A DNA stretch of 64,000 nt from Acanthochromis polyacanthus (GCF_021347895.1 NC_067127.1:18386984-18450983); one strand, 5' to 3'; positions 12,901 through 27,900 are shown, numbered from the stretch's first letter. The notes: generated by a model from the letters alone, not told the origin. Numbers and translations: made by a program.

Positions 12901-15900
12901 ATGAATGGCACTCACCAATAAAAAATGTTATCTAGGTTGTACAAATTGTTACCAGGAGCTGAAGGTTCTTCCAGCTCTTTGTAGCAATCTTTCTCAGAGT
13001 TTATTAAAGACCTGCAGCATCAGACAGCCGCAGGATGAACGTGAGTTTTACCAGAGAAAGAGAATTGCACACTTCTATGCACATGGAACAACTGCAGTAA
13101 CTTCATTAATTATTATTATAAATTATTGTCGACATGGAGACAGGATGATCGGGCTCTAACTGCAGTTCACACTGTGAACCTTCCTTCCCGTCAGACAGGT
13201 GAGCAGCAAGAGTTTATCAGCTATACTTAAATCCTTTGTTATATAGCAACCGTCCTCAGGCTGAGTCCTGAACACCGTCACAGTTGTCAGGATATTTTTA
13301 TTTTACTCCTGTTGAAGCAGTAGTTGGATTATCATCACACACTGACATTGAAATAAACAATTAGTCATTTGGACAGTTTGATTAGCTGCTATTTAGGATT
13401 ATTATTATTATACACTGCCCGGCCAAAACAAAAGTCTCACACTCTAATATTTTGTTGGACTGCCTTTAGCTTTGAGTATGGCACTCATTCGCCGTGGCAT
13501 CGTTTCGATGAGCTTCTGCAATGTCACAGCATTTATTTCTGTCCAGAGATTAATTAGTTTTTCACCAAGATCTTTTTTTTTGACGATGGGAGAGTCGGAC
13601 CGCTGCGCAAAGTCTTCTCCAGCACATCCCAAAGATTCTTAATAGTGCTGAGGTCTGGACTCTGACGAGGCTGATCCATGTGTGAAAATGACATCTCATG
13701 CTCCCTGATCCACTCATTCGCAATGTGAGCCACATGAATCTGGGCATCATCATCTTGGAACATGCCCATGCCATCAGGGGAAAAAAAGTCCATTGATGGA
13801 AAGACCTGGTCATTCAGTATATTCAGATAGTCAGCTGACCTCATTCTTTGGGAAAATACTGTTGCTGAACCTGACCAACCCCAGATCATAACCCTAACCA
13901 CCACAGGCTGGTAAACACTAGCCATGATGAGTGCATCACTTCATCAGCTTCTCTTCTTTCCCTGATGCCCCCATCACTTTGGAACAGGATAAATCTGGAC
14001 TCATCAGACATGACCGATCACAGTTGTTCCTTGAAGATGATGGTTCACCACTATCCTTCAGGCTTTAATAATGCATTGGATGGTTCTTCACCTGATTTTA
14101 GTAGTTTCAGAAATCTCCTTAGTTGTTTTCTTTGCTTGATGCAGGCCAATAATTTGATCCTTCTGAGACAGATTAGCATTCTTTCCATGACCACAGGATA
14201 TGTTTTCCAATACGGTTCTTTAAGAAATGAGAAGCTCCTCACTGCATCAGCTAGGGTTATAGTAAATTAAAGTTGTTGCCTGCTGAAATGTATTCATCAA
14301 TAATTATCCAGTGGAAGGCTCTTACCTATGTGCTTAGTTAAATCCAGGTGGTGACTTCTTTTTTTTGGCCAGGCAGTGTAAATTAAACATCACTTGATGT
14401 CTGACTTGTCCAGTCTCGTGTGTCTGACAAATATCAAATGTACCGTGATCACTGTGGTGGGCATGTCTGAATGAGCATAAAAGTGACCTGTCTTCATGAC
14501 AGAATTCTGTCACTTTAACAGATCGATTACCCCGTGTTATCCCGTATCTGAAAGGGTATGTGCACTATTTTACCAGTATCAGTATTTACCATTGATCAAG
14601 TGCATTGGCGTTGTCAAGATTTTATCGAACAACCACCAGATAAACTCTTCCATTTTTTTCAGTAAAATTAGATGGATTGCAGTGTACATATGGCTCATGA
14701 AAGACTTTAAGCCCTAAGCTTTTAAATTATCTCCAGCTGAAAAAAAATATCCCCAAACTTGTTAACAGCTGCAACACTGTGAGGCCAAAATAAGCAACCT
14801 GGGACTCTATAGATGAGTGTTTCATGGGAGACTTTCGGTCTTATGTCCACATCTCCAGGCCAGAATAAGATCTGAATTGTATAATTTTTATTTCACCCTA
14901 ATCTAAACTGTAAATAAGACAGTAAATTAAATTCATCTAACAAAGAGTTAGTGGCACTGATGTTCTAAACCACAACTCTACCAAATTTGCTGCAACAGAA
15001 CAAAACACAACAAATGCTACTTCGTTTTATAGATACAGCTTGAACAGAGGCCTGGTTCAGGTACAAGGACCTCCAGGATGAAAAACAGAAAATGTCTAGA
15101 TAAATCCTAATGCATATTTGATAAATAGAAGTGAAATAATAAGCATAAAAGTTGATAAACAACCAACAGAGTGGCCTATTTGCCACTGATACTCTACAAA
15201 GAGCTATTCTACCACTTATGTCCCTTTCACCATCAGCTTGGTGTCTAATGCAATCTAATGGAACTGTAGTTTTGAGGCTACCTAATGTGTACACAGTCGT
15301 CTTTGTTTCCACTCATGGTGCCTTTCTACAAAAAAGAAAAAAAATAAGTGTAAAATGTGTATGTTGATATCTCTTTTCTTTTGAGCTGAGAATCTTTTTT
15401 ATTCACACATTTTAACATATTGTCAGGCATTAGAATAGTTTCAGAATGTATTTAATAGCACTCAAGGTGCTGCAGCAGACACACGACGTGGCCTCACATT
15501 CAAGGTATGATCCTTTTTCCTCAAATGTGTCTCTAAAACAATTTGGTAGTGGATCTCGGGCATCATGTGTACTGAATAAATGCTAAACTGCCTCATATTT
15601 ATCAGAATGCTGATCTAGTGTGTGACAGGTTGTCAGCTGGTTTTATACATCTCTGACTTACATATTGAGTTTCAGTATTTCCTCACAGTCTGAATTATTC
15701 TGACTACCTTGTGATCCGTGTTGGCTTACAGCTTTGTTTGCATTTTTATCAGTATGTGCAGCTATCTCAGCTTGCAGTTTGGCTGCTTTTGTCACTCTTA
15801 TCATTAAATGTCTCATTTTAAGGCACAAGTCGCAGCTGTCCTCTCGCACTCACAGAGGATCAGAGATGATTTAAAGACTTGGGGAAAAAAGAAGATACTC

Positions 15901-18900
15901 TGCACAACGTTCTGGTTCCTAATTCTACACAATATCATCACATGGTTGTCCCTGTCTGAAGGCATTAAGTAACACTTCTTTTGTAAATGCTGCGGCTTTT
16001 CTCTTTTCCCATGTAGGCAATAACTTACGCATGACATGCCCAGTTAGTCTTCCCATGTGTTTTTTTGTTTGTTTGTTTTTGTTACTCACAGAATTTACTT
16101 TCTACATTATCTAGGCACTGGATCAACTAAGAAAATAGTATCAAATAAAATATAGCATCAGCCAATAATGTGGCATAAAATGCTGATAAAAAGGACCTGC
16201 TGGTGTTCAAACCAACCATCAGAATAGGAAAGAAAGGAGTTTAACATAACTTTGAACGTTTCACGGTTGATGGTGTCAGACAGGCTGGTCTGAGTATTCC
16301 TGAAACTGCTGATCTATTGGGATTTCCATCTGCAGCTATCTCTAGGATTTACAGAGAGAGAGAGAGAGAAAACCTCCTGTGAGCAGGGAGCGGTTCTCTG
16401 GGTGAAAATGCCTTGTTGATGGCAGATGTCAGTGAAGAAAGGCCAGAGTGGTTTGAGCTGATAGAAAGGCAACAATAACTCAAATAACCCTTCATTACAA
16501 CCAGGGTGTGCAGAGGAGCATCTCTGAACACAAACATTGAACGCTGAAGCAGACAGGCTACAGCAGCAGTTGACCCCTCATGCTGAGGAAGAACAGAAAA
16601 CTGAGGCTACAGTTCACACAGGCTCACCTGAATTGGACAAGGAAAGACTGAAACATGATCGCTGGTTTGATGCGTTTCTAATTCTGCTGCAACATTCAGA
16701 TAGTGGAGTCTGAATTTAGCTTGAACAACATGAAAGGACTGATCCATCCTGCATTGTATCGACAACTCAGGCTGATGATGGTATAATGGTGCGGGGAATA
16801 TTTTTCTTGGCACACTTTGGACCCCTTAGTACCAACTGAGGATCGTTTCACTTCCACGGATTTGCCTGAGTGTTGTTACTGACCGTAGCCATTCCTTTAT
16901 CTTCTAACGGCCACTATCAGTATGATAATATGCCATGTCACAAAGCTCATATAATCTCAGATTGGTTACTTGTTCATGCAAAATGACTTGCGCAGTCAAC
17001 CGAATCTCATTTCAATTGAGCACTTTTGGAATGTGGTACAACAAGAGATTTGCATTATGAAGGTGCAGCCTACAAATCTGCTGCAACTGCATGGTTCAAA
17101 ATCTCTGAGGAATGTGTAATGGAATGTATGATTCAAAGAATTATGGCAGCTTAGGGGTAAAAAAGAGGATCAAACCCAAGCAAGGTGGACTTAAAGACCC
17201 CATCTGGTGAAAATCATGCTTTTCCCTTGTTATCATATCATATCTATGGTGTTTTTATACGCTAGCAGAATACACAGTCAACACTATGACTGAGCATTTC
17301 CACCTTGAAACTGCAGGTTTGATGCATCACAAATCTCAGAAACCAACTCTATTCACTTGCATGGTCTGTCTTTCTGTATCATGATTCTACTGGTTTCCAG
17401 CTCTAGCATGTATGGCTGAAATACTCCAATACTGCAACTACAACAAGTAGTTTTATAGTGTTTTAGCAGAATCGTAGTGAGCTGTTGAGCTCTGACTGCA
17501 GGGAGAGGTTGGTATTAAAGAGATCTTAACATTCTAGAGGAAGCAACAGCCTAGAGTTACATCTAAATCATTTGAAGACAAGAAGGGATTATTTTCATGT
17601 AACTTGGTCTGAATATGTAATTTACAGACAGTAGTTTTTAGAGGTTTAATTAATGACCGCAGAGGGACTTTAATTAAGTGGCCATTGAGCGCATATTACT
17701 GTACTGTATCACTGATTTTACCACTTTAGTTCAATTGTAAAGTATTAGAAGAAATCTCAACTTTTTTTTGAGAGGATTTACCGTATGTAGCTAGAAAGTG
17801 GCAGAATTTTGACTATTCTGTAGAAGGTAGTGTATCAGGTGTAGTTTTCTCATATTCTGTGGGTCTTTTTCTTCATTTTTCTGTTAACTTTTAAATAGAA
17901 AACGCGCATGCTGACCTTTGCTTAGATACCGTAAATGCAGCAGTAAAAGTATAACGAGCAACTCAAATCATAAACAGCGTCTCTTCTGGCTCTTGAGCTC
18001 ATTTCCCTCGATAGTCATCTATTATATATGTAACTTTTTATTCGTAGAAGAAGAAATTGCAGGACAGAATGAATGAATCCGGCCGGAACATTCTTTGATA
18101 TGGAGGAACACTAAGCGTATCTGTACACATCCGACATGAGGGAGAAATACTGTGCAGAAGAATGCTGAAACCAGCGGAGAGAAATGTGCACAATTCCGTA
18201 TTCCCTCTATGTCTCTCTGTCTCTCTCTCCCTCTGTCCTCCACAGTGTCGTGACTCACACCACAGGGGTTTATCAGTCGCTGGCAGCATCACACACACAC
18301 AATGCTTTGCACCAGTGTAACACAGAGCCCAGATAGATAATGGTGCCAGTGACTGTTGTTAAAGTGTTAGCATTTCTCAGCAGCTCACACAGTCGGGAGC
18401 CTTTCTGCGAATAACCACACAACTGGATGTGTTGGTGTGAAACAGAGTCAAATTCAATGAGGGGGAGGTTGTGAGAAATTTAAATGCTTTTCCAAAGTTC
18501 ATGTGACAGTAAAGGCTCTTCCATGTTCTAGTCATTTGTTCCTGTCAGATTTCTGGAGTTGGTTGCCCTTTTTTTTTAAAGTAATGGTATTAATAATTCC
18601 AGTTTTCTCACCTATCTTTGCAAATATCTCTAATATCTACCTTAGTTTGTGCATTATTGCACTTTTTGTCCAATTTTTTTTCTCACTCCTGCTCTTCTAA
18701 AGCAATGAATACAATTAACTGCAATGCATTGCCTGTTAGAATAGTTAGTTTAGCTAATTGCATTTACTTTACATAGCAAGTTTAAATATGGAACTTGATT
18801 AGATGACAAAAACAGAAACCAGCATGACTAAAATGCACCGTTTGAGGCCATAAAACAAAGTGGTCCATGGAGATTTGGGTTTAATCAGCTGTGTAGCCAT

Positions 18901-21900
18901 CATCAGAGAGATACTACCAGTACTGCTCTACTATTAAAAACATTTTGTGCTTCTTAGTGTCTTAATTCCCAAATATGTTAATCTCAGAGCTAATGTGTAC
19001 TGACAGCTTCAAACCCTTTTTTAGTTCTTCTTTTTTAAGCAACATTTGCATTTTCTCATTGTTCGGCACGTTGATTTGAGCTGTTGCTGATGTTTATACC
19101 TCCTCCAGGATGAAAATGACAACCCACCCGAGTTCAGCAAGCCATCCTACATCGTCAAAATCCCAGAGAACATTTTTGCTGGTGAGTCACTTCATACATT
19201 TGGGGTTATAGTTTAGTTGTTAGAATTCATTTTCATGTCTACATAACCAAGACAGCACATAAACACCCCAAACAGCTCAAACACCACGTGAAGCTTATAC
19301 AGTCACCTCCTACTTGAATTGGCTTTCTATTACCATAGTCAACAAATAGCTCTGCTCTCTTGAGGGTATATTTTTTATGTTTTATTTTATTTTCATCCTC
19401 TGGCCTTTATTTGTTTTGCTTTAGCATAATGTTTTTAAAGACTCCGTCAGAATGTAGAATATTGACTGTTCAAGGCAAATCACTGCCTGCTATAGCCATT
19501 CTCATGCATGCATGCATTCAGAAGACTCTTTCTTCCCAGACAATAGATTAGATTCCAGTCGCTAGAGGGAAATGAGATATTTGAATGCCCCTCTCTCTTT
19601 CTGAGCTCCAGCAGACACTGGCCACTTTTAATGTCTAGGACCCGATTTGAAGGAGCACATAGCTGAGCGGCTTGGGCCAGGACTGAGGTTTAGGGGACTA
19701 TGTCTAAAGTGTTTGGCCCTGAGCTAGAGGCCTAAGGCTGGGGCTGCAAGGCTGAGCTCAGGGCTAGCCCTGCGGCTCTGGCTCTGGCTAGCCTCTCATC
19801 TCCCTGCCTGCCTGGGTATTGATCAGGTTTGTGCCAAGTATGGGGTGTGCCAAACAAGCTGATAATCCACTAATCCATAAACCCACTCACTGCCATGCCA
19901 TCAGTTGAGCTGTGGATGGGGGCGGTGAAGAAATTAGCACTGTGAATGCCATTTCAGTCTGTCTCTGCAGCCTGTCTATCTCTGTCTGTCTTTGCTTTTT
20001 TATAGTAGACTTCACATATTTTCCCCATGACTCTGTCTCTCAGTTCAGTCTTTTTCTTTCTTCCCCCCACTCTGTGAGTTGTAACTTTCTTTATGTCTGG
20101 CTCCCTTTGCTCTCGCGTTCTCCTCCACAGGGGCGACTGTGCTGCTTGTGAATGCCACTGATTTGGACGCCTCGCGGGAGTTTGGCCAGGCCTCACTCAT
20201 CTACTCCCTGGTGGGCTCCTCTCAGTTCCGTCTCAACTCACGCTCAGGTGTGTGTGTGTCTGCATGTGTGTGCTCATGCGCGTGTGTGTATCGAGTGTTT
20301 GTAACTGAGATCGAATTTTTGAGATGTGATTCCATTTTTTTATTTCAAATTTGAATTTTGATTTTGCTGTCATTTCATACTGATGATGATTGTTACGCAC
20401 CTTTGCACATCTAAATCTGTGTATGCATTGCCTTTTTCTGTGTCCTTTGGCTAGCTTGTATCTTCTTTATACTGGGATCCCTATTACTCAGTCTAGAGAA
20501 TACATTTTTTAAAAAAACACATTTTGTTTTTTTTTTACATCACTTCATCCAGACATGTGTAACTGCGCCGCAGTGACAACTCCACTCTCATGATTCTTGC
20601 ATTTTTTGCATTCTTTATCTGCTACAATGTGTGTTTCAGGAGAGATCACCACCACAGCCTTGCTTGACCGAGAGCTGAAGTCTGAGTACATCCTGATAGT
20701 CAGAGCTGTGGATGGAGGGGTGGGCCCACAGCAGAAGACTGGCATCGCCACGGTAACAGCATATTTTATCTGATCATTTCATCTGAACAAATTGTAATTT
20801 CTGTGGCAATGCTTTATGTGTGTCTTTGTGCATTTCAAAGGCACCTAATTCCATAAAACAAACTTTTTTGTGCTACTTCAAAGACTTATTGTTGGGTTCA
20901 CCATGGCGGCCGAGTTTCTTTCATAAACGTGACATTACAAATCTCATAATTTTGCTAACCAGCAGTTAATTATGAAAACTTTTTTTTTTTTTTTTTTGCA
21001 TCTTTCACCTAATTCAGGTGAACATCACCATCCTGGACATCAATGACAATGCCCCGATGTGGCGAGATGAGCCGTACCATGCCAACGTAGTGGAGATGAG
21101 TCCAAAAAATACTGACGTGATCTCTGTGAGTGCACTAACTTGTTGAAATTTTCTTTGCTTGTGATGGTACTAGTGATAAACAGTACTGCGAAGAAACTAC
21201 AAATGGAGAAACTAGAATAATAATTCTAGTATTTGTTGTTTCTGCAAGTAGGAAGAGTGTACCAGCATTCGAAATTAACTTTCTGAAATGTTGGACTCCA
21301 CTTTTTGTACGCAAATGTGGATAGAAGACGCTAGTATCCTTGGGTGTCGTTTTTTTTTGTTTTGTTTTGATATGTCATTGTAGTCTGTGGTTTAATTTGA
21401 TTTATCTGAGTTTATGAACTTTAATTCTGCGAAAAGGTATGTTTTAATAAAAAATGTTTCCTCACCGAGCAAAGTAATTAGAATGTGAAGATTGTTGTGA
21501 TACAAAAAGTTTATCTTCACTGAAAGATCATTAAAACCGTTCTGCAACTAAAAAACTGTTCATGTTAAAGGATGCATCTACACACACACTACTCCACCAT
21601 CGATAAAAAAAAACTGCCATCACTGCGTAGGTCATCACAAAGTAAACTCCACTATTACCCCAAACTCTCATTGTCCTGCTGGTGTCTTTGGCAATGTGTT
21701 GTTGTTAATTAAGCCCTGATTGTCCATTAATTAAAGAGGCATCAGTGAGTGTAATTAAGGGAGTCCGACTGCTAATTAAAATGTAGCCTGCAGTCATACG
21801 CATAGCAAATTATTCAGCTGCTAGGCAGAGAAGGAAGCGAGAGCCCGTCTTGCAAAGTGAGAGAGTGCAATGGAGAAACGCTGAGGAAAAAGAAATGAAA

Positions 21901-24900
21901 GATACGAACCCTGAACTGCTAAAATGTTGCTACATTTTCCACTTCTTCATGCTCTCTTGTAGCTATTCCTCAGCTGAGTTCATTCACGGTGCGTGTAGCG
22001 ATGCGATGCATACTGTATGTGACTCTCTGTGCTCAGTGGACGTACACAGTTGCCCCTCTGACCATTTTTCAATAAATCTGACCACCCAGGCTTACAGTTC
22101 TGTAATTGGCCCCAATGTAGCCCTGGTCTGGCTAGTGTTTCCATGGTGACAAGAGGCTACCTGCTGAGTCCTCCTGGAGGTGTCCAGTGAGCCGGTGAAT
22201 TTGGCTGCTGTGCCCAGTGCAAGGATCAGCCCACTCAAATCTCAGAGCACCCCACCATCAGTGCTGTAGCCGCTTAAATTCAGCACACAGTGAGCCTCCT
22301 CTAGTATCTCCCTTCAAAACAATGTTCTCTTTTCTGCCACTCTGCAGTCAGGCCAGTTCAACAGACAAGGCTAATATATTTGCTCACCACCTTTTAATGT
22401 GCTCTGGTCAGGACAGAATTGATTAGTTCTAGTGGCCCCAGTCAGATACTTCACTACATCCTATATCACATACCTCTGTCTGTGCAGTTGCTAATCAATG
22501 GGGCTCTGGGATGCCTGCCTACCATGTCCCCTTAATAATTAAATACCTCCAAAACCTTTGTTCCTCTAATGACCAATTAACTAGTTTCCAGCATTTTTAG
22601 TCAGCGTACTGAATAATTGATCAGTTCTTTAAAAATCAGCCGGAGTTGTAGCTGGGCTCCCGGCTTCACGCATTCATCACCCATCGCCACTTTGTGTCAC
22701 CAAATGAGACGTCACCATTTTTCTTTTAGCTGACTTATGTGTTGCAACAGTTGGAAGGAGCTGGATGGGAAGATGCTCAAGGGCTAAAATGAAGATGTTC
22801 TTATGACCGATACTTAAACTATTTCTGTTATTCGTGTTCCTCCTCTGGTTTGTTTCTCAGTCTTTCTTTCTGTTCTCCTTCCACTTTCTGTCATAAATCA
22901 TTTCTGTCCCCACAGCTTTTTGTTGTCCTTGTTAAGTAAACCACCCAGTTTATCTTTTGTTGTATACAGAGTGTGGAAACCATACATCTTTTTGAAGAAG
23001 TTGTTCAAAGAGCTCATTTAAGAAAAGAGAAAAAAAGAAAGGTTGCACCTCTCTTCTGTCCCCTTTCCAGGTGCTCGCTGTGGACCCTGACGATGGTGAA
23101 AATGGGACGGTGGTGTACAGCATCAGTCCAGAGAACCCTTTCTACACCATCAACAGCAGTACAGGGAAGATCCGCACCAGTGGAGTGACGCTGGACAGGG
23201 AGAGCTCAAACCTCAGAGACGCAGCACTTATGAGGTCCATCATCATTTCAGCTGTCGACCGTGAGTAGTGTGTGTGTGGTACAATGTCAGTTTACACTTC
23301 TATTGGCCTTTTGCTGTGTAAATTTGTTTGACTCATGAAGCACACCAGGAAGCAAAATTAATTGCTTTATATCATTCTCAGTAGAGAGCTTTCAGTTCTC
23401 CGCGATTAGTCAGTTTCTCCAAGCCTCATTCCTAAAGTTTTATGTTGACCATGAAACTTTTTACTGTGGCTAATAAACTCCTTTGACCATGAGATATGAG
23501 GTGTGTATACGTGTGTGTTTGTGTGTGTCTTTGTGTATCCCTCTGGCGCCCTCTTTAGGTGGTACACCCCCACTGCATGCGTCAGCGAGCACCACAGTAT
23601 TTGTCAACCTGCTGGATCTCAATGACAACGACCCGAAATTCCTCAACCTGCCGTTTGTGGCTGAAGTACCAGAGGGGCTCCCCATCGGATCCTCATTTTT
23701 CAGGGTAAATATGACAGTTGTCATGTAAGATGGTATTTCACAAAGGAATAGAAATCATGAATTTTTAAAGTTTCACATTTTTTTAAACTTATAGCATAGT
23801 GCAATTACTGCATTTATTATGATTTATTTAAAATGGCAAAATATCCTGGAATGCATATTATTTAGGCACAAAAACATGGCACAGGGCGAAAGATTTTATG
23901 ACTTTATGTTTTTGAAACGTGACTACCAAATAGCTCTCTTCCTACTACAAAATCATTGCTATCCAGTTAAACTCAAACAGAATTTTAACACCGTTTTGTT
24001 CACACCACTCACTGTCTTGTATCATTTTAAACGTAACTTTGCGTGTTCTTTCTCTTTTCTTTTCTTCCTCTGTGCCATCCCTTGTTCTCTTTCCTTCCTA
24101 GGTCCAGGTGGAGGACCCGGATGAGGACAAGAATGGTTTGATTACACTGGCATTACAGGTGGGAATGCCTCGCCTCGACTTCTCCTTAAACACCTCCACT
24201 GGCGTTCTCACCTCCACAGCAGTCCTGGATCGTGAGCAGATTGAGCAGTACCATTTGAGGATTATAGCATACGATGCAGGGAGGTTCCCTCGTACCTCTA
24301 CTTCAACCCTCACTGTGAAAGGTAAGAGATTTAGGTTTGATTTCTCTCTGAATTCCCCGCAAATGTAGAAGTTCCAAGCCACAGGATAATTGGATTTTGA
24401 CGAAATGAGGAGTTGCTTCATTGTGGCGGATGGGAAAACTACTGACTTCTCAGGCAGTTGCTGAGAAAAATGCTACCACCTGCTGGAGGGACGGAAAAAA
24501 AAACCCTAACAGGAGACAAATGGCCTGAGTGCTGTTGGCGTGATAGAAGAGAATTGGAAAAATGAATAAGCGTTTCTGGAATTTCCCAGATGCATCAGAT
24601 AAGTTCAGATGTCAGAGGAAACAGTCATAGAACACCAGAGCTGAGCAAGAATAAACTTCAGAAAGCTGAAGTTTTATTAGAGCCCCGTTTAACAGTTTTT
24701 CTGCTCACTGCACCACCCTGCTGCCTTATTTGTCCTCATGTACATCTATCTGTGTGTCCTCATGTCTTTCTGTCTGTGTGTTTGTGTGTGTGTGTGTGTG
24801 TGTCAGTTCTGGATGTAAATGATGAGACGCCCACCTTCAACCCTCGCGTGTACAATGTTTCCCTGAAGGAGAGTGTCCCTAGAGAACACATTGTAGCACG

Positions 24901-27900
24901 CCTCAGCTGCACTGACAACGACGCTGATCTCAACGCCGAACTTAGCTACTTCATCACAGGTCAGAGGTCACAGTGGGAGGTGTTTTTGTGTGTTTGTGGG
25001 TTACAGTGTTGTACAGTTAGGGGGACTATGTGCACCTTCAGTACCTCTCATCCATCCATCTCTGTGTGAGTTTGCATGCTTGTTTTAGTACATAGCTGTA
25101 CTACATGTAGATGAATGGGAATGTTTTACTGCAAAGTAATTTGGGAGTGTGTTTTGTGTTTTGTATTTTAGGTGGTAATGATGATGGTAAATTCAGCGTG
25201 GGCTTCAGAGATGGAGTTGTTCGGACGGTGGTTGGGCTGGACAGAGAGACCCAGGCGGCATACAATCTGACCGTAGAAGCTATCGGTCTGTCAGGAATTC
25301 ATATCTTTTACAAAAAAATACAAAAGCATTTTTTTTTATCTTTCTGTTTTGTTTTTTTTTTGCATGGTTTGAATTTCTGTTTGTTATGATAGTATGTTTC
25401 ATGCTCATTTTGTCATTTTCAAAGCTGCTCCTTCCTCCTTGTGTGCAAAAATGATGAAAAAGAAACTGATGCCTGCACATCTGCAGTGATTTCAGACTAT
25501 TGCTCAACTGCCTTTGTTCCTGTTCGAGAAAAAAAGAACAAAAACTCTGAGGTTTTCCTGTTTTGGAAACCATTGAGTCAGGGTAGCTTATCTGCTGAGG
25601 GGGCCAGAGACATGAACGAGGGGAGAAGAGGCTGAGATAACGTAAAACCGTGCAAGAGAGCAGAACTGTACACATTGTCCTTATTCACCAACAGCTGAAA
25701 ACTACCGAAGTTTTGATGAGCCAACAATGTTCCAGTCTTACATCTTCGTCAAATTTGGATTCGGCCTTACTTTTTCAAGATTAATAGATTGTTTAATGTA
25801 AAGTAATAATAAAGAGCCAGTCCATTTTGTATATATGTTGTACTGCTATACATCACATTATTTTTTTTTTTACTTATGGCTTTAGCCTGTGGTGCAGCCA
25901 TCAAACAAACACTGTGTTCGTTTCTGTTGTCCTGATGCCAGCCATAAAATCAGCATTACCCTGACTGATTGCGACTGATGCATTTGTGGATGTCTGTTTC
26001 TGTGTATAGACAACGGTCCAGCAGGCAGCCGAAGGACAGGCACAGCCATTGTACTTGTTGAGGTGCAGGATGTTAATGACAACAAACCCATCTTCCTCAA
26101 AAACAACTATCAGACCAGCATACTGGAAAGTGTGCCCCGAGGAACGAGCATCCTTCAGGTAGAAAACACACACATACCGTCAAACATATGTCCAAACAAA
26201 AGGCACTCTCAGCAAACTTAAAAGTCCTTTAATTTTTCTTTTTTTTTTTTTTTTAACACATTGAGTCTGTTACAAAGTGGTCTCCTTTTTTGGCTCACAT
26301 CGTGTTTGTCTCATCGGTATTGGGAATCCACCATGTTTTGCATGAAATGATACTAAACAATAATTCCTAGTGTTTGTCTTAATGTACGTGAATCGCCAGA
26401 TGGATGGGGTTTGCTGCATCAGAGCAATTAGCAGTGTGATGCAGAGGAAGGATGGTTGTCCCCAGACTTTGAATGTGATTGGTGTAAATTAAAAACTCAT
26501 TTTCAGAGTATCATACAGATTAAACTGTGATGATGTCCAAAGAGGCTTAAGTTTGGTCTTCAAAATAAGTCAGGGTTAATACTAGTATGTGTTTGGATTG
26601 TATTTTTGCTCACTGTAAACAAACTGAATTATAGATGAATTAAATCATTTTTATCTCTCGTCAATACAGTGCAAATGAAAAGACAATCCGTGCCCAAAAA
26701 TTCTGCTTGTAGAGGATAAACTGGTCTATTCAGAAAACACGTGTTCTCCTGCTGCTTTTTAACACTTTTGCAGCATTTTCTAGCAAACCTCATCCACCTG
26801 CAATTCACAGATGGTTAAAACAAATACCGAAAATGCACTTTTCCTTCTTCTTGTTAGTAATGCTCACAGCACCAACCATAAAAATAACAGTGCATCACGT
26901 CTGCAGAACAGTCAGTCATCTGTCGGCCTGTCAGATTTCAGTGACGTAGTCAAATAGACAAGGCATAGTGAGATGGGGCTCCACGCTGGCCTCTGGCTGT
27001 GGAGTCTGTCGCACTGGAGACTGCGACACATGCGTACTCTCATGCGGCCTGCGATGAGGCGGTCGTCTGAAGGAGAGATTGTATGAACGCCGATAGGAGC
27101 CCAGCCTCTTCCACACCTTGAGCTGGGGCTCACTGGACAAGGCTCTTCCCCGAGTCAAGCCCTCGCCCGGACCACAGCTCGCCTCAGAGTCCCCATCCTG
27201 TTCAGAGGGCCGGCAAACTGCCAGGAAGGCTGCTACCCCCGCCAGCAACAACGATAAGCCCAACACCACCATGATGGTGAATTCTGGGTCATAAATGTCT
27301 GAAGAGTAAGATGGAGGTTGTGGGATGGTGGGAGGAGAGACAGTGTTGGTCGTCAGGCTGGACAGAGTGATGTTTTCTGTGTTAGAGGTGAAGGTGGAGA
27401 TGGAGCCTGGGTCAGTGGTGTTCATGTTGCCTCAGCCCTGGATGGAGAAAGCAACGTTAGTTAGGAGGTCTATGTCAGACTGTGTGTGTGTGTATTGTTT
27501 GCTTGTTTGTGTATTTTTATTGTGTGTACGTGTGGTCAGCTTCTACCAAAGTGCTACAGCAGCTCTCTTGATGCGCTGTGTTTTGCCTCACTAGCCAAGC
27601 CTAACCAAGCTGAGTAGGTTTATTTTCATATTTTCACTTTATTATAATCATACACTCAAGGGCTTACAATACACACGCACACACACATGCACAGATATGC
27701 ACAGAAACGCCTGCATGCACACGCAGATGCGGTGAGTGTTTGGCATTTGCGACAATTATGTAGCTATTAAATCAAGGACTACAAAACAGTCAATGCTTGA
27801 CAGGCTTTCTTCAATGTAGAACAAATTGGGTTTATTAAAATGCCCCTTGTAAAATGCAAGGCACCCACCTCTTCTACCCCGGTCTCCAATTATCCCCCCC

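Larger units (their letters stand above)
11103..19108. other. cdh23 intron, 8.0 kb, rich in repeats
   Basis: This intron splits EC6 exactly before its DENDN linker. It carries two copies of dispersed family 2 (near 11440 and 12840), a full-length decayed Tc1 element (13411-14380), another Tc1 remnant (about 16150-17170) and a copy of dispersed family 1 (about 17290-17690). No cadherin exon or nested gene was seen. Confidence 0.85.

Noticed and set aside
12905..13159. 84-codon frame starting [11 protein letters not shown]
   Set aside because: Lies wholly inside a family 2 dispersed repeat, and the other copies do not keep it open.
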